Assembly (NCBI GenBank): GCA_008501545.1
Contig: QQUM01000347.1
Location: 1-18,203 of the forward strand
From: Calditrichota bacterium
GTDB taxonomy: Bacteria > Zhuqueibacterota > Zhuqueibacteria > Zhuqueibacterales > Geothermadaptataceae
DNA: 18,203 nucleotides
Reading direction: 5' to 3'
In this document: positions 14,242 through 18,203 of the stretch, piece by piece
Layout: every line of letters starts with the position of its first letter
Position numbering within the stretch: the stretch's first letter is position 1
Notes under the pieces: model-generated
What the model was told of the DNA's origin: nothing
The model's input: only the letters and a program-made list of their open reading frames with translations
Databases searched by the model: none
Position numbers and translations under genes: made by a program

Positions 14242-15540
14242 ATGAAAATTGGCATTTTGGGTGCTGGATTTGCTGGTCTAAGTGTTGGGTACTTTTTAAA
14301 GAAGTCCGGTTGTGATTCATTTGAACTATTTGAATCAAGTGATGTCGTAGGCGGTCTTGCAAGAAGCTTCAAATGGCATGGATTTGATTGTGATCTTGCC
14401 CCGCATCGGTTGTACACAGATGATGATCTGGTAAGGGATGAACTCCTGAGTCTTACCGATATGAGTCAAATGCGACGACATAGCCAAATATTTATCCGTG
14501 GAAAATGGATACAGGATCCAGTGAATGCAATTGAAGTCATATTAAAATTCTTACCCCGCGACAGCTTTCGAATTGCCTGGCATTATTTGTTCCGGCAGAA
14601 AAACCCGGAGACAAATTTTGAGAATTTGGTCCTGAACCAATTTGGTAAAGGATTAAATGAATTATTTTTTAAGCCATACTCGGAAAAGTTATTTGGAATC
14701 CCGGCAGACGAAATATCAGCAATTTGGGGAAAGCGCAAACTTCGTGTTGGAGGACTCAAAGATATCATTCGAAGAAACTCCAGGCTTTATTTTAAGGATT
14801 TTTACTATCCTGTTGAAAACGGCTACGGCGCAATTGCAGAAGCTCTCCATGCAAAAGTAAAATCCCATGTACAACGGAATACCCGGCTTATCAATATTGA
14901 AAAATCCATGGATAGAGCTGGTTATCTCTGTACATTTCAGAGCGATGGCAAGAGTTTTCAGGAGTATTTTGATGTAATTGTTTCATCCTTACCGATCACG
15001 TTGTTACTGGGCTGGCTTGGTAAACCATTAAAGCTTCGCTTCCAATCAGCAATTCAAACCTACTTTTTAATCGACAAACCGCATGTGACAAAAAATCATT
15101 GGTTTTATATCTCCGATAGTCATTTTAAAATAAACCGTGTGGCGGAATTCAAAAATTTTGCTGATCGTAATGCGCCACAGGATAAAACCGTGCTGTGCTG
15201 TGAAATGACAAATACCGATGATTACTCCGTGGAGAATGTTCAAAAAGAGTTACAAAGTCTCGGTCTGATTCATCCTGAAGAAATACTTGATTCGAAAATT
15301 GTAAAAATCCCGCATGCATATCCCATTTATGACCTTGACTACGAAAACCAGATGGAAGAAATAAAAGCATTTTGTGCCAGACATCCGAACGTGCATTTCA
15401 TCGGGCGCAATGCTCAGTTTTTGCATCAGGATGTGGATGAAATTTTTGCTTCCGGTATGAACGTAGCAGAACAATTGCTTCAGCAAATCAACTCGATTGA
15501 GGCTAACTTACCAGAGGAATATGTTAAAATAATGAACTGA
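14242..15540 (+). CDS. FAD/NAD(P)-binding amine-oxidase-type protein of a polysaccharide locus
   Basis: The 432-residue protein begins with a Rossmann dinucleotide-binding motif ILGAGFAGLSVGYFL (GAGFAG at 7-12), an acidic residue at the end of the second strand (FELFESS) and GGLARSFKWHGFDCDLAPH, the conserved GG...R block of the protoporphyrinogen-oxidase, amine-oxidase and UDP-galactopyranose-mutase group. The C-terminal IGRNAQFLHQDVDEIFASGMNVAEQLL closes the FAD site. Related proteins are common in exopolysaccharide and glycan clusters, where they may modify a sugar or lipid carrier; the substrate is unknown here. A UDP-galactopyranose mutase is possible but its full signature is not present. 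It heads the polysaccharide genes, with a 145-base gap before the next likely start. Confidence 0.82.
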   Translation: MKIGILGAGFAGLSVGYFLKKSGCDSFELFESSDVVGGLARSFKWHGFDCDLAPHRLYTDDDLVRDELLSLTDMSQMRRHSQIFIRGKWIQDPVNAIEVILKFLPRDSFRIAWHYLFRQKNPETNFENLVLNQFGKGLNELFFKPYSEKLFGIPADEISAIWGKRKLRVGGLKDIIRRNSRLYFKDFYYPVENGYGAIAEALHAKVKSHVQRNTRLINIEKSMDRAGYLCTFQSDGKSFQEYFDVIVSSLPITLLLGWLGKPLKLRFQSAIQTYFLIDKPHVTKNHWFYISDSHFKINRVAEFKNFADRNAPQDKTVLCCEMTNTDDYSVENVQKELQSLGLIHPEEILDSKIVKIPHAYPIYDLDYENQMEEIKAFCARHPNVHFIGRNAQFLHQDVDEIFASGMNVAEQLLQQINSIEANLPEEYVKIMN

Positions 15541-15685
15541 ATGGATATATGGGAATAACGCTTCGAAGTGTTTTAAAGTGTACTATTTTAATTCCCGGAG
15601 TTCCGTGGAACAACAGGCAAAAATAAGTTTACTGATAGAATGGTTTTCATATTTACAATAAAATTTTGTGGTAAAAGGATCTAGA

Positions 15686-16420
15686 ATGGAATGTGTTGGG
15701 GAAGCAACAATTAAGGATGCTATCCATAAAGACACGAATGAAGAAGGAACGAATAATACTTATCGCAATGAATTGATAAACAGACGTAGTGAACAATTTT
15801 CATATCGTTTTTTAAAGCGGTTCACTGATATTTGCATTTCAATCGTTTTTTTGCTGTTGCAAGCACCAATTATTGCTCTGCTTGCCATTGTAATTAAATT
15901 GGATTCACCGGGCCCCGTTCTTATTCGTCAACAACGAATTGGTAAAAACCGGCGACGTAAATACAAGAAAATAGAATTTTACGACCGCCGAGCAAGCAAC
16001 CTCCATGGCCAACCCTTTGTTATGTATAAATTTCGCAGCATGCACACAACCTCAAATCTCTATGATGTCAAGCCTGCATCTGATTCTGATGCACGAATTA
16101 CCCGCTTTGGGCGTTTTTTGCGGCGTTCCTGCCTTGACGAAATCCCTCAACTTATTAATGTACTTAAAGGTGAAATGTCCCTTGTTGGTCCCCGGCCGGA
16201 ACTGGAGTTTATTGTCAGGCAATACAATGACTATCAATTTCAGCGATTGCAAGTTAAACCGGGCATCACCGGGCTTTGGCAATTAAAGGGTTCACGCAAA
16301 AAACACATCCATGAGGAAGTGCATCTCGACCTCGAGTATATTCGAAAACAATCTCTCCGGACGGACTTCTATATTTTGCTGCGTACGCTAAAATTTGCGC
16401 TTTTCCTGCGAAATTTCTGA
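15686..16420 (+). CDS. Initiating sugar-1-phosphate transferase (bacterial sugar transferase family)
   Basis: This family moves a hexose-1-phosphate from a UDP-sugar onto undecaprenyl phosphate, the first membrane step of capsule, exopolysaccharide or O-antigen synthesis. From the ATG at 15686 the protein has 244 residues. There is one membrane-entering hydrophobic helix (about 47-72), DSPGPVLIRQQRIGKN (73-88), a basic spacer of about 20 residues, then YKFRSM, RITRFGRFLRRSCLDEIPQLINVLKGEMSLVGPRPE with the family's catalytic Asp-Glu (DE) pair, and GITGLWQLKGSRK. It lacks the extra N-terminal membrane domain of WbaP-type enzymes, so it is a PglC/short type. I chose 15686 because AAGGA lies six bases ahead; a GTG at 15668 is in frame but has no such site. 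Confidence 0.92.
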   Translation: MECVGEATIKDAIHKDTNEEGTNNTYRNELINRRSEQFSYRFLKRFTDICISIVFLLLQAPIIALLAIVIKLDSPGPVLIRQQRIGKNRRRKYKKIEFYDRRASNLHGQPFVMYKFRSMHTTSNLYDVKPASDSDARITRFGRFLRRSCLDEIPQLINVLKGEMSLVGPRPELEFIVRQYNDYQFQRLQVKPGITGLWQLKGSRKKHIHEEVHLDLEYIRKQSLRTDFYILLRTLKFALFLRNF

Positions 16421-16553
16421 TTTTATGCAAATAAACGCGTTATTCCATGGTGTATCATTTCGCAAAAAATAAAAATCGAATGTATCTAAGTATATAGGAA
16501 TAAATTCTATTTGAAGATAAAGCTATTTTAAAAAACAGGGATGTCATTTTTCT

Positions 16554-17273
16554 ATGAAAAAAAATAGTTTAGTGTACTCATTTTTTCTGCTGCTTATCGT
16601 GAGTACCTTTGCATGTACCAGGAATACACAGCAAATTAATTTTGCTGAAAATTCTTCTGAATTGGCCACGCCTACAAAAAAACCGGACTATCGTCTTGGA
16701 TTTGGGGATGTCCTGGATATCCGTTTTTTTAATAACCGCAACTACAATATATCTGTACCTGTTCGTCCCGATGGAAATATAACCATTGAAAAAATCGGCG
16801 ATGTGTACGTTGATGGCAAAACACCGGCTTATGTCGATTCTGTGATAACGGCTGCATTCTCAAAGTTTCTGCGTGAACCTGAAGTGACTGTCATCGTTAT
16901 GGAATTTGGCAACAATCATTTTTATGTGCTGGGCGAAGTCGAAACGCCCGGGCGATACGCTATTGCCAAAGAATTGACTGCGTTTCAGGCTGTTGCGATG
17001 GCTGGTGGCACAAAGGCGGACGCAAAGATGTCTCATGCTTTATTAATTCGAAGAGCAGAAACGGCTTCACCTCTAATCATGCCGGTAAACTTAAAAAAGT
17101 TGGAAGATAAGGAAAATGCTGCCGCAATTTTTCTTGATTTGAAGCCAAACGATATCATTTTCATTCCAAATACACGGATTTCAGATTTTGCCGGTTTCAT
17201 GTCCAATGTATACAGTACAATTTTACCACCTGTTGACTCGTATCTCCGTGCTGTATTTTGGAGTCGGTTGTAA
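16554..17273 (+). CDS. Outer-membrane polysaccharide export (OPX) lipoprotein, Wza/KpsD-type
   Basis: The 239-residue protein begins with a lipoprotein signal, FFLLLIVSTFAC, with Cys21 as lipid site. A polysaccharide-export domain follows (about 45-125): YRLGFGDVLDIRFFNN, VPVRPDGNITIEKIGDVYVDGKT and an EVTVIVMEFGNNHFYVLGEVETPG join into a SLBB-type beta-grasp domain (about 130-205, LTAFQAVAMAGGTK... RRAE... LKPNDIIFIPNT). The C-terminal 30 residues (FAGFMSNVYSTILPPVDSYL and following) form an amphipathic helix of the kind OPX proteins use to line the outer-membrane exit pore. With Wzc/GumC-type partner encoded next, it should export the polymer. It is short compared with Wza (one SLBB visible). 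The ribosome binding site is weak. It is 133 bases after the sugar transferase. Confidence 0.93.
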   Translation: MKKNSLVYSFFLLLIVSTFACTRNTQQINFAENSSELATPTKKPDYRLGFGDVLDIRFFNNRNYNISVPVRPDGNITIEKIGDVYVDGKTPAYVDSVITAAFSKFLREPEVTVIVMEFGNNHFYVLGEVETPGRYAIAKELTAFQAVAMAGGTKADAKMSHALLIRRAETASPLIMPVNLKKLEDKENAAAIFLDLKPNDIIFIPNTRISDFAGFMSNVYSTILPPVDSYLRAVFWSRL

Positions 17274-17335
17274 TGTGTGTCATACCCTGAATTCAATGTT
17301 TCCAGAAACAAGCACCTAATTTGAGTTGGTTTTTT

Positions 17336-18203
17336 ATGAATATATCAACTGATCAGATGGCGGAAATGACTGAAGCCCATGATTTGCAAGTTGCCCATGA
17401 ACATCATCCGAAAAAGCAAATTCTTTATTTCAGAAGAGCTTTGCAGGTCTTCTTTAAGTACAAGAAATTAATCCTGGGATTCTTCTTTGGCACGTTAATT
17501 CTTGTGTCTTTGGTCACTTTTCTCATCCCGCCGGAGTATAGAGCGTCCTCAACCATCATAATTGAGCGGCATGTCGATACAGAAAAATCTGTATTACTCG
17601 GTATTGAATCCGAAAATCTTCGCGATCTGAAAGATTGGCTCATCGGAGAAATTGAGATACTAAAAAGCACGCCGGTAATTGGACGTGTGGTGCAAACATT
17701 AAATCTCGAAGATAATGCTGATCAAAATGCGATGACTGCCGGCGAGTCGCGACTCAAAGCCATCGAAAAGGTCAAACAAGCGCTTGTCATTGAAAATCCT
17801 CGCAAAAGCAACGTGATTAATTTGCAAATTGAAAACAATAATCCGAGAATTGCTGCAGCAATTTTAAATGGAATTGTGAAAAATTATCAGATTTATCGAA
17901 ATGAAGTCTATTCGGAATCTGCATCCTACCAATATTTTATCAAACAAATTGAACGGGCCGAAAAACAACTTTTACAGAAAGAGTCGGAGCTGGCTGCCTT
18001 TAAAAAAGAGCATGGTATCGTTTCACCGGATGCACAGGTTGAGATAATTTTGCGCAAATTGAGTGCTTATGAGACTTCATTAACCAGGACACGGACGGAA
18101 CGCATTGGTAAACAAGCGAAAGCGGAGATCATACGCAAAAGTATACAAGCGGATACACTCATTAATATTCCTGTACTGGAAAACACGGAAACACCGAATC
18201 GAT
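17336..18203 (+). CDS. Wzz/GumC-type polysaccharide chain-length determinant, N-terminal part (3' end outside window)
   Basis: The frame opens at ATG 17336 and stays open to the right edge, giving 289 residues. After a polar N-terminus (about 1-40) lies a first membrane helix (about 45-65, LILGFFFGTLILVSLVTFLIPP). EYRASSTIIIER comes next, the typical start of the Wzz periplasmic domain. The block LIGEIEILKSTPVIGRVVQTLNL and a long coiled-coil-like helix around IKQIERAEKQLLQKESELAAFKKEHGIV complete the visible part. Such proteins span the inner membrane and the periplasm and control polymer length, often fused to a tyrosine kinase domain; whether one follows cannot be seen. It starts 62 bases after the OPX gene. 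No good ribosome binding site is visible before the ATG; another ATG at 17357 is in frame. Confidence 0.9.
   Translation, partial: MNISTDQMAEMTEAHDLQVAHEHHPKKQILYFRRALQVFFKYKKLILGFFFGTLILVSLVTFLIPPEYRASSTIIIERHVDTEKSVLLGIESENLRDLKDWLIGEIEILKSTPVIGRVVQTLNLEDNADQNAMTAGESRLKAIEKVKQALVIENPRKSNVINLQIENNNPRIAAAILNGIVKNYQIYRNEVYSESASYQYFIKQIERAEKQLLQKESELAAFKKEHGIVSPDAQVEIILRKLSAYETSLTRTRTERIGKQAKAEIIRKSIQADTLINIPVLENTETPNR

Noticed and set aside
15600..15611. Inverted repeat GTTCC-GT-GGAAC before the sugar transferase gene
   Set aside because: A two-base loop is too tight for a stable hairpin and no T-run follows; not enough to call a terminator or operator.
1..18203. CRISPR arrays, tRNA or rRNA genes, transposases, integrases, toxin-antitoxin or defence genes
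   Set aside because: I looked for regular repeats, RNA gene signatures and the protein motifs of these systems on both strands and found none.

Overview
The window looks like a chromosomal segment of a low-GC, diderm (Gram-negative) bacterium, plausibly from the FCB group or a neighbouring candidate phylum. The clues are an Lnt acyltransferase, BamD-like and polysaccharide-export lipoproteins, a PorV/PorQ-like outer-membrane protein, a bifunctional Rel and a single HU-like protein. This placement is inference; I recognise no species. Almost every gene is on the + strand. No tRNA, rRNA, CRISPR array, integrase or insertion sequence is visible.

Region 1 (1-5782) is a tight housekeeping run: the 3' end of rpoZ (omega), coaBC (coenzyme A synthesis), a degraded uracil-DNA-glycosylase-fold protein, dnaB (replicative helicase) and rel ((p)ppGpp synthetase/hydrolase). 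Gaps are 3-20 bases, so it is probably one operon. Region 2 (5944-12420) starts after a 161-base gap with an HU-family gene behind a strong ribosome binding site. It continues with ruvX, a Gfo/Idh/MocA oxidoreductase, lnt, a PorV/PorQ-like barrel, an unidentified exported protein with a C-terminal membrane anchor, a bamD-like lipoprotein and nadD. Many neighbours touch or overlap. Much of this run concerns the envelope: Lnt would finish the lipoproteins, and the BamD-like protein would help insert barrels such as the PorV-like one.

Region 3 (12421-14241) is the least ordinary part. It holds a 370-base gap with two hairpins and a gene for an extremely Asp-rich protein (68% D/E over its last 79 residues). 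Next is a biotin carboxyl carrier protein whose reading frame has no ATG, GTG or TTG at the expected start, then a 461-base gap. On the minus strand that gap holds two small, protein-like frames joined by an ATGA overlap. It also holds repeated short motifs and competing hairpins in front of the next operon.

Region 4 (14242-18203) is the start of an exopolysaccharide/capsule locus: an FAD/NAD(P)-binding amine-oxidase-type protein, an initiating polyprenyl-phosphate sugar-1-phosphate transferase, an outer-membrane polysaccharide export (OPX) lipoprotein and the N-terminal part of a Wzz/GumC-type chain-length protein that runs off the end. Together they suggest a Wzx/Wzy- or synthase-type export machine, with glycosyltransferases expected further right.

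The best leads are the degraded glycosylase in the dnaB operon, the acidic protein beside the carrier protein, the missing start codon of that carrier, and the hidden minus-strand ORFs. I do not see a clear-cut new multi-gene defence or mobile system here.
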